A stretch of 64,000 nt of DNA from Leptodactylus fallax (taxonomy: Eukaryota > Chordata > Amphibia > Anura > Leptodactylidae). The notes below the pieces were generated by a model that saw only the letters and a program-made list of their open reading frames with translations, made no database searches and was not told the DNA's origin. The position numbers and the translations under genes are program-made. Location of the stretch: the NCBI GenBank assembly GCA_947044405.1, contig CAMRHE010000156.1, positions 911,001 to 975,000 of the forward strand. Direction: 5' to 3'. Positions 11,600 through 21,761 of this stretch are shown here, piece by piece. Numbering within the stretch: the first letter of the stretch is position 1; the number at the start of each line of letters is the position of its first letter.

Positions 11600-12105
11600 T
11601 GGAATGGTATGTGAGGGAGGGGGGACTATAACCTGTGGGGAAGGTTGTTATTAGCTCATTATTACAGTAATAGTGCCCCCCACAGGTAACAGCATTACTT
11701 ATGTAAGGAGGCTATTGCCTGTGGGGGGCACTATTACTGTAATAGTGAGCTAATAGTAACCCTCCCCCCACACAGGTAATAGTTCCCTCCCCCACATAAG
11801 TAATGCTGTTACTTATGGGGGTTACTATTACAGTAATAGTGCCCACCACAGGTAACAGCATTACTTATGTTGGGGGGGTTATTACCTGTGGGGGGCACTA
11901 TTACTGTAATAGTACCACCCTTAAGTAACAGCATTACTTATGTGGGGGGGGGGACTATTACGTGTGTGTGTGGGGGGGGGTTGCTATTAGCTCACAATTA
12001 CAGTAATAGTGCCCCCTACAGGTAACAGCATTACTTATGTGTGGGGGGGCTATCACTGTAATAGTGCCCCCCCATAAGTAACAGCATTACTTGTGTGGGG
12101 GAGGG
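11600..12105. repeat. Satellite of alternating inverted units
   Basis: Repeated blocks CTATTACAGTAATAG, GTGCCCCCCACAGG, TAACAGCATTACTTATG and G-runs occur in both orientations about ten times, so each unit can pair with its neighbours. Units vary by a few bases. This is a complex palindromic minisatellite within the hAT element. Confidence 0.9.
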
Positions 12106-12842
12106 AACGATGGAAAACTGGTCCTTGATGCGAAAAAGGTTGGAGACCACAGGCTACAGGCTTCCCTAGCGACAATTAAGATGTCTGTGTCCTGGTGCAG
12201 GCGGGCGCCATGAAGTCACTACATAGTGTCGCCTGAGCTGGGACATAGATGTCCTGTGGTAACGTCATCTTGTAGGCTGCAGGATACAGCAAGAAGAGTC
12301 GGCGGTGGCAAGTCCAAGCAAGGGGATTGGAGGCAGGTGAGTATTATTGTTGAGTTTTTTTTATGTTGGTGAGGGGGGAGGCCTTAAAAATATTAAGGGC
12401 TAATAACCATCAGGGGTCATTAGGGCAAGCAGAGGCATTATTAATATAAGGGGGCTATTGGGAGGCAGTATTTATGTAATACTAATTAGTTATACTAATT
12501 TAAGGTGGCCATTATGGTTTTAAAGGGGTTGAAATTTCAGTACTTGGGCAAGAGGCCGGGAAGGTGAAACATAAAAAAACAGCATAGTCTCATCAACTTG
12601 ACATCAGTGCTGCAGCCGCTCCGTATACAAATAGTGCAGTGAAGGTGATGGTAGGCCCAGGGCAGGGACAGAGGGGAGGATGCAGGTAAGTGTCAGTGCA
12701 TTTTTATTTACAACCCTGTCCTGCTGCCTGCATTAATATTTCTGATCCCGAACAATCCCTTTAAGGGGGCACAAAGGAGCAATTAATTAAGGGGCACAAA
12801 AGGGCATTATTAATTTAAGATACATATGGGGGTATCATTCTT

Positions 12843-13110
12843 TTACAGAGGATTTTTATATCATGTATTTTATAATTGGGAGTAGCAGCAGGATGGGGAC
12901 TTTATATAGGCAAGGAAAATGTGGGACATGTGTTTGGAAAAGTGAGAAGCCAAAAATGTCAATACTGCAAACTTTACAGAGACAAGTCACAACTGGAAGA
13001 AATGGTCATGGCAGTCCAGATGGAAGAGATGAGAAATGTGAAAGATTACAGTCAGATACATCACCTGCAAGTAACAATATTTCCCTGTACTGTATTTACT
13101 TGAACTGTAT
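12843..13110. repeat. Third copy of an internal repeat block
   Basis: ATATCATGTATTTTATAATTGGG through ACAGAGACAAGTCAC and on to about 13110 is similar to 10570-10800 and 15130-15290/15490-15560. It shows that the nested hAT carries a relative of the sequence it inserted into. Confidence 0.75.
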
Positions 13111-13412
13111 GCAGAGCCCTGTGTACAGCCAGTATCTATCACTATATGGTCACCATATAGCGATAACATCGGTATACTCAGCTAAGGGCCCACTTGGATA
13201 TGTTTGCCCCCCTGTGCTGAACCCCTAGCTATGCCTCTGTCTCATACTGAAGTAATGCAGTAAGAAGAATTCTTAAAAACTGTTTTATAACTTTGTGTAT
13301 ATTGTGCAACGATAACAGTGTGTGAAGATAGTAGCATGGAAACGCTATTTTTTTGGGGGGGGGCGTCTTTCTATAGTCCGCCTCAGGCAGCAAAGAGGCT
13401 AGGTTCACCACT

Positions 13413-14007
13413 GGCTGTGGGGCATAATACCATGTGAAGGGGCCGATGTGTTGCATAACACCTTGTACCTGGGCCGCAGTGGGGCATAATACCGTGTGCA
13501 GGGGCCGCAGTGGGGCATCATACCACGTGCAGGGGCTGTAGTGGGGCATCATACCACATGCATGGGCCACAGTGGGGCATAATACCATGTGCAGGGGCCA
13601 CAGTGCGGCATAATACCATGTGCAAGGGCCGCTGTGAGACATAATACCGCATGAAGGGGCCGCAGTGGGCATAACACCATGTGCAGGGGCCGCTGTGGGG
13701 CATAGTACCGCATGCAGGGGCAGCTGTGGGACATAATACCATGTGAAGGAGCCGCTGTGGGGCATAATACCATATGCAGGGGCTGCTGTGGGCCAAATAC
13801 CGTGTGCAGGGGCCGTTGCGGGCCATAATACCGTGTGCAGGGGCCGCTGTGGGCCATAATACCGTGTGCAGGGGCCACTGTGGAACAGTATAGTGTGTGT
13901 AAATGGGGCGTTATACAGTGTGGGGGCCAGGAAAGGGGATGCTATACTGTGGGGGGCCCAAGTCAAAAGTTTGCTGGGGGGGCCCAGTCTTTGCTAGTTA
14001 TGCCCCT
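13413..14007. repeat. 30-bp minisatellite ending in a hAT terminal repeat
   Basis: At least fourteen degenerate copies of a roughly 30-bp unit (GGGGCATAATACC-TGTGCAGGGGCCGC-T) run to about 13900. The block ends with GGGCCCAGTCTTTGCTAGTTATGCCCCTG at 14007, a hAT-type terminal inverted repeat (CAGGGGCATAACTAG). The right part of the hAT at 49005-49613 has three or four of the same units, so this is the expanded right part of a related element. Long open frames on both strands arise because the unit length is divisible by three. Confidence 0.85.
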
Positions 14008-14134
14008 GATAAGGGGTCGTTAGGAAAGGGCATATTATATAAGGGGGCTTTATGAACTTAAGAGGTGTTATTTATATAAAGGCATTATTAATTCAAGGGG
14101 GTTATTTACAGTATATAAGGGGCCATTAGGGAGC

Positions 14135-14171
<37 letters not shown>

Positions 14172-14332
14172 GGGCGGTTAGTTATATAAGCATTCACTAG
14201 GGGACATTAATTATATAAGGGGGCATTAGGGGACATTATGAATAGAAGGGGGCATAATTTATATAAAGGGTCATTAGGGGAGCAGTATTTATGTCAGGGG
14301 GAGTCAGTGGTATAATATAAGGGGGCAATTAA
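14008..14332. repeat. Degenerate ATAAGGGGGCATTA repeats with a (TA)n run
   Basis: Loose repeats of TATAAGGGGGC, CATTAGGGG and TTATTAAT motifs, with a TA run at 14136-14168. The same motif soup appears at 10440-10560, 12400-12500 and 12770-12840. Non-coding. Confidence 0.7.
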
Positions 14333-14336
14333 TTAA

Positions 14337-14642
14337 AGGGCTTGTCCAGGATAACCACTTTTTTAATATGAGACCGGGGAAAGTGATTAAAAAAAAAAAA
14401 AAAAAACCCTACCCAGCTGTCCCTTGTGCTCTAATGTCTCCCACCGCGGTCTGGTTCTGCTGCTCTGGTGTTGTCTTCTGGCGGAAGTCCCCACTGCACA
14501 TGACCGCTGAGGTCGCTGACATGGGACATCACAGTGCTGTGGGAAAGAGAACACCGGAGCAGCAGGACCAGAATGCACTGGAAGACACTGGAGAACCTTT
14601 CCCAGCTGCATATTAAAAAAGTGGTTATCCTGGACAACCCCT
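14337..14642. mobile_element. TTAA-type palindromic MITE (piggyBac/Kolobok-like)
   Basis: The element is bounded by TTAA at 14333-14336 and 14643-14646. Its ends are inverted repeats: GGATAACCACTTTTTTAATATG near the left end is mirrored by CATATTAAAAAAGTGGTTATCC near the right, preceded or followed by GTCCA/TGGAC. TTAA target duplications are typical of piggyBac and Kolobok elements. A poly-A run lies at 14390-14406. No coding capacity. Confidence 0.9.
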
Positions 14643-14679
14643 TTAAGGTGGCAATTGGGCTTTAATAAAGGGACTTTTC

Positions 14680-14971
14680 AGCTCATTTTTATTGATAATC
14701 TATCCTTAGGACAGATCATCACTAAGGGAACAGTGCCCCCCCCCCGATCAGCTGTGTGAAGGGGCCATGGTGCCTGTTTATATCACACGCTGTCTGTTTA
14801 TAGTGACCGTGTGATGTAATTCCAGCCTTGTCACATAGACATGTATAGGACGAGGCTGTAGTTACATTACATGGCCACTATGAGATGAATGACATTATGT
14901 AAAAAGAGAAGCGGTCACGGCGCTTACACAGATACCACGGTTCATTCCAACAGCTGATCAGTAGGGGTCCT
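14680..14971. repeat. MITE-like repeat, partial
   Basis: TTGATAATCTATCCTTAGGACAG at the left and CAGCTGATCAGTAGGGGTCCTGGG at the right are familiar ends of a common frog non-autonomous DNA repeat built around a cycle of GATCAG and TATCCT motifs. The left end is only weakly mirrored by ATTATTTTATTAATGACCT past 14985, so the boundaries are approximate. Confidence 0.45.
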
Positions 14972-16058
14972 GGGTTTTTAAGCCCCACTGATTATTTTAT
15001 TAATGACCTGGAAACCTTTTAATTAGGAAACACATGAGGCATTGATAAGGGGCACTATTTATAGAGGGTACACACGGACATTATTAATATAAGGATGCAC
15101 TTGGGGTATTATTCATTATGGTGGGTTATATCATATATTTTATAATTGGGGTAGCAACAGGAGGGGTGTGCAGGTGATGACAATGTAGGTCAGGTTCCTA
15201 GAAAAGTGAGGAACCAAAGATGTCTGTGCTGCAAAGTTTACAGAGACAAGTCACAGATGGAAGTGGCCATGGCGGTACAAAGGGAAGAGAAGTGGGTTCG
15301 AATCCTGCCAGAGCCAACATCTGCAAGGAGTTTGTATGTTCTCCCCGTGTTTGTGTGGGTTTCCTCCGGGTACTCCGGTTTCCTCCCACACTCCAAAGAC
15401 ATACTGATAGGGAATGTAGATTGTGAGCCCTATGTGGGACAGTGACTGTCAATGTCTGTACAGCACTATACAAGCAAAAAAAAAAAAAAAGGAGAAAGGA
15501 AATGTGAACGATTAGTCAGAGAATGTCACAAAATGTTACTGCACTGTATTCACCTAAATTATAGAGGATAAATACCTGATTGATGGGGGTCTGTCTGCTG
15601 AGACCCCCACTGGGCCTGAAAATTGTCCCCCCCCACTGGGGGGGAATTCATCCTGGCCGCAGCCCTGCTGAATATAGGTGTGTCGCTTGGTGGATGGACG
15701 AACCCATGCTCTTATTCACTTTGATGGGAGTGCCAAAGATAGCCGAAGTACAGTACTCAGCTATCTGCGACGCTCCTATTAAAGAGAACAGGAGCCATGC
15801 GGGCTCATCCATCCACCAAGCAGAAGATGTGTGAATTTATTTTCATTGTTAATGCTGTGTTGTTGATCTCTGATACTGAAGTGATACAGTAAGAAGAATT
15901 CTTAAAAACTGTTTTATAACTTTGTGTATTGTGTATATTGTGCGATGATAGTAGCGTGTTAACATAGTAGCATGTAAACTTTTTTTTTTTTTTTTTTTTT
16001 TTTGAGGGGGGTGGCGTCTTTCCATAGTCTGCCTCAGGCAGCAAAGAGGCTAGGTTCA
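14972..16058. mobile_element. Interspersed repeat copy 2 (empty-site copy for the nested hAT)
   Basis: A diverged copy of the repeat at 10431-13412 without the nested hAT but with a SINE insertion (15291-15490) and an expanded T-run (15980-16003). Shared blocks in order: ATTATTTTATTAATGACCTGG, TATATCATATATTTTATAATTGG, GATGGGGGTCTGTCTGCTGAG, CATCCACCAAGCAGAAGATGTG, AAGAATTCTTAAAAACTG, and the end CTAGGTTCACCCCTG. Confidence 0.75.
15291..15490 (+). mobile_element. tRNA-derived SINE, 5' truncated, poly-A tail
   Basis: It contains a Pol III box B (GGTTCGAATCC, 15295-15305), a conserved central segment (GGGTTTCCTCCGGGTACTCC), the stretch ATTGTGAGCCC and a tail ACAGCACTATACAAGC followed by an A-run to 15490. 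No box A is present, so it is 5' truncated. The paralogous repeat copy 1 lacks it at 10735-10745, giving an empty site. A short GGGAAGAGAAG-like flank is roughly repeated after the tail. Confidence 0.85.
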
Positions 16059-16318
16059 CCCCTGCCTATAGGCTATTTATTTATGTATACATTATTGTCA
16101 TTATTTTTTTACACTATGGCATTTAGTTTGCATTTTGCACATACACTTGCACATTTATGCACTTATGCATTAATTTTTTACTTACATAGGTTGCCCTTTA
16201 TGCTGTAATCCTTAACAGTTTATATTACCTATTATATTATATTATATTATATATTATCTTTCATATGCAACTCTAAATTGTAGAGAGGCTATACATATAT
16301 ATATATACAGTATATATA

Positions 16319-17909
16319 CAGTACAGACCAAAAGTTTGGACACACCTTCTCATTCCAAGAGTTTTCTGTATTTTCATGACTATAAAAATTGTAGATTCAC
16401 ACTGAAGGCATCAAAACTATGACTTAACACATGTGGAATTATATACTTAACAAAAAAGTGTGAAACAACTGAAAATATGTCTTATATTCTAGGTTATTCA
16501 AAGTAGCCACCTTTTGCTTTGATTACTGCTTTGCACACTCTTGGCATTCTCTTGATGAGCTTCAAGAGGTAGTCACCTGAAATGGTCTTCCAACAGTCTT
16601 GAAGGAGTTCCCAGAGATGTTTAGCACTTGTTGGCCCTTTTGCCTTCACTCTGCGGTCCAGCTCACCCCAAACCATCTCGATTGGGTTCAGGTCTGATGA
16701 CTGTGGAGGCCAGGTCATCTGGCGTAGCACCCCATCACTCTCCTTCTTGGTCAAATAGCCCTTACACAGTCTGGAGGTGTGTTTGGGGTCATTGTCCTGT
16801 TGACAAATAAATGATGGTCCAACTAAATGCAAACCGGATGGAATAGCATGCCGCTGCAAGATGCTGTGGTAACCATGCTGGTTTAGTATACCTTCAATTT
16901 TGAATAAATCCCCAACAGTGTCACAGGCAAAGCACCCCCACACCATCACACCTCTTCCTCCATGCTTCACGGTGGGAACCAGGCATGTAGAGTCCATTCG
17001 TTCACCTTTTCTGCGTCGCACAAAGACACGGTGGTTGGAACCAAAGATCTCAAATTTGGACTCATCAGACCAAAGCACAGATTTCCACAGGTCTAATGTC
17101 CATTCCTTCTGTTTGTTGCCTGTCCTTAGCAGTGGTTTCCTAGCAGCTATATTACCATGAAGGCCTGCTGCACACAGTCTCCTCTTAACAGTCGTAGAGA
17201 TGTGTCTGCTGCTAGAACTCTGTGTGGCATTGACCTGGTCTCTAATCTGAGCTGCTGTTAACCTGCGATTTCTGAGGCTGGATGAACTTATCCTCCACAG
17301 CAGAGGTGACTCTTGGTCTTCCTTTCCTGGGGCGGTCCTCATGTGAGCCAGTTTCTTTGTAGCGCTTGATGGTTTTGGCCACTGCACTTGGGGACACTTT
17401 CAAAGTTTTCCCAATTTTTCGGACTGACTGACCTTCATTTCTTAAAGTAATGATGGCCACTCGTTTTTCTTTACTTAGCTGCTTTTTTCTTGTCATAATA
17501 CAAATTCTAACACTCCATTCAGTAGGACTATCAGCTGTGTATCCACCTGACTTCTGAACAACACAACTGATGGTACCAACCCCATTTATAAGGCAAGAAA
17601 TCCCACTTATTAAACCTGACAGGGCACACCTGTGAAGTGAAAACCATTTCAGGTGACTACCTCTTGAAGTTCATCAAGAGAATGCCAAGAGTGTGCAAAG
17701 CAGTAATCAAAGCAAAAGGTGGCTACTTTGAAGAACCTAGAATATAAGACATATTTTCAGTTGTTTCACACTTTTTTGTTAAGTATATAATCCACATGTG
17801 TTAATTCATAGTTTTGATGCCTTCAGTGTGAATCTACAATTTTTATAGTCATGAAAATACAGAAAACTCTTGGAATGAGAAGGTGTGTCCAAACTTTTGG
17901 TCTGTACTG
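16319..17909 (-). mobile_element. Tc1-like element with 267-bp inverted repeats
   Basis: Flanked by TA (16317-16318, 17910-17911). The termini start CAGTACAGACCAAAAGTTTGG. The inverted repeats extend about 267 bp (16319-16585 and 17643-17909), far longer than the simple Tc1 ends of the other copies here, and include the last 30 or so transposase codons, which are therefore present twice in opposite orientation. Same family as the palindromic copy at 50177-51601. Confidence 0.93.
16494..17496 (-). pseudogene. Tc1 transposase, frameshifted
   Basis: Minus-strand transposase starting at the ATG at 17494-17496 (MTRKKQLSKEKRVAIITLR). The first helix-turn-helix is followed by a frameshift near 17260-17280. 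The catalytic part (16494-17387) keeps all three acidic residues of the DDE triad: [19 protein letters not shown] and DLNPIEMVWGEL (DD34E type). It ends one residue pair early (stop right after KGGYFE where the copy at 51061 reads on to EPRI). The span of 1003 bases is not a multiple of three. Confidence 0.9.
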
Positions 17910-18136
17910 TATATATATTTTATTTTTTTTTTGGATATCCTCACCTGTGTGTTCCATCAAATTCTGTAAAATGTTTTAACTTTATTTGTATGTCAATGAA
18001 ATATGATGTTATATTCTTAAATTTCACTTTAGGTTGAGTATCTCTTAAATGCATGCACACATTTGCTTTTTGTTTTTCTTGTTTGCCAGGAGAACCTGGC
18101 AATCTCGTGAGGTTCACCCAACAAATGGTCCAAGTG

Positions 18137-18371
18137 TCACGGTCCTACTCACCGATTCCTACTCCTGCCCATGCCAGCCTCTGCTTCCCCTAGAACCTCC
18201 AGGAGGGCCTTGGGCAGGATCAGGGATCGGTAAATAAATAGGGGCTGTAACCTGCTGGAGTAATTCAGCAGGTAATGGCCTATTTAAAAAAAAAAAAAGC
18301 TACAGGTGGACCACCAGGCCACTTAAGGTCACAGGCTCCGTAGCAGCCGCTACGGTGTAGATCTGCCACTG
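18137..18371. mobile_element. hAT fragment, same family as 49005-49613
   Basis: Read in reverse complement it starts CAGTGGCAGATCTAC at 18371, has the T-run then AATAGGCC-TTACCTGCTG block and the ACCGATC-CTGCTCCTGC-like block in the same order as 49005-49200. The other end is missing or too diverged. Confidence 0.7.
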
Positions 18372-18586
18372 CTCATATCTTAATGTACTATTACTGGACT
18401 CCAAGTCTGAGCCTACATTAATTCCAGATCCCAAGTCTCACTATGTATTCATACTGAAACTACAATCTAATTGTTACAGTGGATCCTTTGGTGAAATTCA
18501 TAAGTCATGTTTTTTATTTCATTGTGGGACACAAACCAGTCTTTTGGCTAAGGCATATTTATTATCTTCCATTCCCAAGATCTCTT
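18372..18586. other. Unassigned spacer
   Basis: About 215 bases of unremarkable AT-rich sequence. I see nothing in it. Confidence 0.5.
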
Positions 18587-18590
18587 TTAA

Positions 18591-19314
18591 CTGCTTCCAG
18601 ACCAGCCATTGATTATATATATCCTCACAGTGTTAAGCAGCTGCACAATTAAGCAGGCAACCTCCTATAGGAAAGGATAGTACAGCATATTACAGTCCCT
18701 GCCTTCGGTATTGCTGTGTACACAGCGCTTAATGCAATGTAACTTCCAGCCCCAGGACCCAGATAAGCTTTGCAGTAAGAGATAACAGGTTGCATTCTGC
18801 CTGTATCTGGAGCTAATGTATTATAAAATAGATCAGCAAAAAAAAAAAAAAAGTTAAAAGCCCTTCCAAAGGTCTATTATAACCTTTGGAGAAGCACAAT
18901 CTGTACAAAAATAAAATAAAAAATAAAGTAAAAAAAAAAATTCCACTACCACGCCCATGTTACAAATTCTAGCCCTGTCCCAGGTGACACACCAATAATT
19001 GTCACCTACATAAAAATTACCATAATGGAGAAGAAAAAAAAATAGTAGCACTTTGTGCTATTAAACAAAACGTGATAAAAAATGTGCTAAACAGACATAT
19101 TTCCCCTCCTTTTTGTTTATATTTTCTCAACAGTAAAATAAAGAAAACATAGAAAAATGAAAAACCATAAAATAAAGCTCTATTTATCACTTAAGACACT
19201 ACAATTAATTCAATAACCCAAGGGAAAAAAATGTTATAGACCTCAAAATCGCATGTATGAAAAACCCAAAAATGTGTCCAGTTCTCAATCAGAAAAAAAT
19301 GGGTCGTGAAATGG
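18591..19314. mobile_element. TTAA-flanked non-autonomous DNA element
   Basis: Bounded by TTAA at 18587-18590 and 19315-19318. Short inverted ends: CTGCTTCCAGACC at the left, GGGTCGTGAAATGG at the right (about 9 of 13 positions pair). The interior is A-rich with several A-runs and no coding sense. Boundaries are plausible rather than proven. Confidence 0.55.
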
Positions 19315-19390
19315 TTAAATAAGTATGAACAAAAATGGAGCATGACCAGAGGAATAAACTTCACAGTGGGATGAACACTCACAATTCGGG

Positions 19391-19528
19391 TAAGGTCACA
19401 GTAAGAGTGTATCTAAAATATAACTTTTATTAGTATAGATATAAAAAAGGTTTCAAAGTGAATCGACTGTATAGTCACAAAATTATAGATAGAAACTGGG
19501 ACAGTGTATATCACCTGTGTGGATGAAT
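19391..19528. repeat. Left 138-bp inverted arm around the CR1 copy B region
   Basis: TAAGGTCACAGTAAGAGTG through TCACCTGTGTGGATGAAT is the reverse complement, with few mismatches, of 27144-27281. The two arms are 7.6 kb apart and face each other around the whole CR1 copy B nest. Confidence 0.9.
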
Positions 19529-19888
19529 GAGTCAATAGGATCTAAAACAGCCACACCCACCCTGCTTTCCCAGATACAGATATACTGGTTCACTAAAATC
19601 TCATAGATATATTGCCGTTTTTCTGGGAGATAATCACTGAAAAGACAAACTCTCACAAAAACCTGGAGGCTGTTCAACAAAATGTCCCCCTCCTTTGCAA
19701 CCAGAGGAATCAGTGGCAGCTTTTTTCTGCAACTTGGAGCAGCTTTAAAAGCTAAGTATAAAGTGAATGTGTGAGCCGGCAAGTGTGGTTTGATTCTAAG
19801 TGTGTTTGATCTAAGTGTGACTTAAGATTAAGTGACTTTAGATTCAGGGACTTTACAAAACAAAACAAAAAAATCCCCATCAGGTAAG

Positions 19889-20814
19889 ATGTGCTCCATG
19901 CTTACCAATGCGGTCCAGTGTACATCTCGCAGCATGTATTCTCTGCTTGAGCAGTCGCTTGAGGGGGCATACTGCTGTGCAAGATGTAAGCACGTTGCAC
20001 ATTTGAAAGCCCAGATCATGGATCTAAATGAGCAAATTGTAAGACTGAGATCCATTGATAACTTGAAAAGGAGTTTGTTGCTCACAGAGCAGGAACTCGC
20101 TGGGGTAAGTGCAGAGGGGGATGGTAGCATGGAGGTGCAGGAACATGAGGCAGCTAGCTGAGTGACAGTTAGAAAGCAGCGGGGTAGAGGGAAGAATGCC
20201 AGGGAGGTTAGTGCTGAACTGGCACACCCCAACAAGTTTGCTAAATTGGCAGATGAGTGGGATGTTAGTACATGGGTAACACTGCTGCAGCAAGACACTT
20301 CCTCTGACCGCCAGGGGAATGTCTGCTCCAGTAAGAAGGGGGATAGGAGTGCAGAGAAGCCTAGATGCTGGTAGTGGGGGATTCAATTATTAGGGGAACA
20401 TACAGGGCAATCTGTCACAAAGACTGGGATAGTCGTACGGTGTGTTGCCTTCCTGACGCTCGAGTTCGACACATCGCGAATTGGGTTGATAGATTACTGG
20501 GTGCGGCTGGTGTGGATCCAGCGGTTATGGTGCACGTTGGCACAAATGACAAAGCTAGCGGTAGGTGGAAGGTCCTTAAAAATGATTTCAGGGATCTAGG
20601 GAGAAAGCTGAAGGCAAGGACCTCCAAGGTAGTATTTTCAGAAATACTACCTGTACCGCGAGCCACACAGGAAAGGCAGCTGGAGATTAGGGAGGTAAAC
20701 AAGTGGCTCAAGAGCTGGTGTAGGAAGGAGGGGTTTGGGTTCCTGGAAAACTGGGCCGACTTTGCTGTGGGCTACAGGTTCTTTGGTAGGGATGGGCTGC
20801 ATCTCAATGGGTAG
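19889..20814 (+). pseudogene. CR1 ORF1 with SGNH-type esterase domain
   Basis: CR1 ORF1 proteins combine a Cys-rich nucleic-acid-binding part with a GDSL/SGNH esterase of uncertain role. Here the N-terminal part (from the ATG at 19889) has YCCARCKH followed by a heptad-like stretch (HLKAQIMDLNEQIVRLRSI). A TGA at 20159-20161 stops this frame, which then continues to 20374. After a frameshift at about 20358 the esterase reads through 20365-20814 with VVGDSIIRG (Ser block), VHVGTND (Gly-Asn block) and DGLHLNG (Asp-His block), so the catalytic Ser, Asp and His are still visible. Confidence 0.9.
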
Positions 20815-20989
20815 GGTGCAGCTGTGCTGGGGGAGAAGATGGCTAGACGATTGGAGGAGTGTTTAAACTAGGGACTGGGGGGAGGGTAACAGATGTAGAG
20901 GGCAAGATAGTGTAGAAATGGAAAGAGGGCTAAATAATGTAACTGGGGGTGGAGCGGGGGGTGGGGTTAGAACAGTCAGTAGGCAGTGG

Positions 20990-21741
20990 AAGAGTAGGGA
21001 TAATGATAAATCCTTGAAATGTATGTATACTAATGCCAGAAGTCTCACTAACAAGATGGAGGAACTAGAAGTGATAATGTTGGAAGAGAAATATTTCATG
21101 GTGGGGATAAGTGAGACATGGCTGGACTCTAGCTATGACTGGGCTGTAAATATACAGGAGTACAGTATGTTTAGAAAGGAGCGTACCAATAGGAAAGGGG
21201 GAGGGGTTTGCTTATACATAAAATCCTGTCTTAAGCCAGTTCTGCGTGAGGACATCTAGGAGGAAAATGAATATGTGGAGTCCTTATGGGTGGAAATTAA
21301 GGGAGGAACAAAGAATAATAAAATACTGATAGGGGTTTGTTATAAATTTCCAAATATAATGGAAGAAGGTGAAAATGTACTAATAAAACAAATATATGAG
21401 ACCACAAAGCATAATAAAGTCATTATTATGGGGGATTTCAACTAGCCAGATATCAATTGGGAGGCAGAAACCTGCAGGTCCAACAAAGGGAACAGGTTTT
21501 TGTCAGTAATAAAAGACAATTACCTATCGCAACTAGTGCAGGACCCAACAAGAGGCGAGTCACTTTTAGACCTAATTTTAACAAATGAACCTGACACATT
21601 GTCAAAAGTGGAGGTTGGGGTCATCTTGGTAATAGTGACCACAACATAATAAGAAAACCAAAATAGGGCAAATAGTACTAGTAAGAAAAAAGAATGGAAC
21701 ACAATTACATTAACTAAACAGAAAAAATTCCACTCAAACAA
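20990..21741 (+). pseudogene. CR1 ORF2, APE-type endonuclease part
   Basis: The endonuclease that nicks the target for target-primed reverse transcription. Visible motifs: CMYTNARSLTNKMEEL, GISETWLDS (catalytic Glu), then after a stop at about 21259 IIMGDFN (Asp) and SLLDLILTN. The terminal GNSDHN block is present at about 21625-21655 but one base out of frame. Stops and a frameshift make it inactive. The Tc1 at 21762 follows directly. Confidence 0.85.
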
Positions 21742-21761
21742 GAATTAATAATAGAAATATA

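Larger units (their letters stand above)
11139..13239. mobile_element. Non-autonomous hAT element, 2.1 kb, with 8-bp target duplication
   Basis: Terminal inverted repeats CAGAGGCGTAGCTAG (11139-11153) and CTAGCTATGCCTCTG (13225-13239) match at 14 of 15 positions. The flanking 8-mers TCTGATAC (11131-11138) and TCTCATAC (13240-13247) match at 7 of 8, as expected for hAT. The paralogous repeat copy 2 carries the uninterrupted sequence with a single TCTGATAC at 15869-15876, a natural empty site. I see no transposase; the interior holds a hairpin and a palindromic satellite. Confidence 0.88.
10431..13412. mobile_element. Interspersed repeat copy 1 (hAT-like, TIR CAGTGGTGAACCTAG), with nested hAT
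   Basis: A non-coding repeat starting at about GCCCCACTGATTATTTTATTAATGACC and ending in CTAGGTTCACCACTG at 13412. A second copy lies at 14972-16058 with the same order of blocks, ending in CTAGGTTCACCCCTG. The end sequence and the CCTCAGGCAGCAAAGAGG block look like one terminal inverted repeat of a hAT-type element, but I could not find the partner at the left end. The copy is split by the hAT element at 11139-13239. Confidence 0.6.
8241..18003 (+). mobile_element. Penelope-like element 1: decayed, inverted-arm bracketed, heavily invaded
   Basis: A PLE remnant read on the plus strand. Its ends are inverted copies of each other (8241-8400 against 16243-18003 with the Tc1 insertion removed). 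Inside the left arm lie RT and GIY-YIG remains (8410-9330), then a T/A-rich tail. The stretch 10086-16058 is later hAT-type, MITE and SINE material. PLE copies often carry terminal repeats and partly inverted ends because of their target-primed copying; I infer the same here. No target duplication was seen. Confidence 0.6.
16243..18003. repeat. Right inverted arm of PLE 1, split by a Tc1 element
   Basis: 16243-16318 and 17910-18003 together mirror 8241-8400. The Tc1 at 16319-17909 landed in the TA run of the arm. Confidence 0.85.

Noticed and set aside
13413..13915. Regular repeats as a possible CRISPR array
   Set aside because: Units are directly adjacent and degenerate with no unique spacers, no cas genes, and the DNA is eukaryotic.
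13229..13966. Long minus-strand open frame (245 codons) rich in HGI, CTWYYA-type repeats, plus overlapping long frames
   Set aside because: It is a reading of the 30-bp minisatellite, whose unit length keeps frames open on both strands. Not a gene.
15295..15305. tRNA gene suggested by a perfect box B
   Set aside because: No box A and no cloverleaf; the sequence continues into SINE body and poly-A tail.
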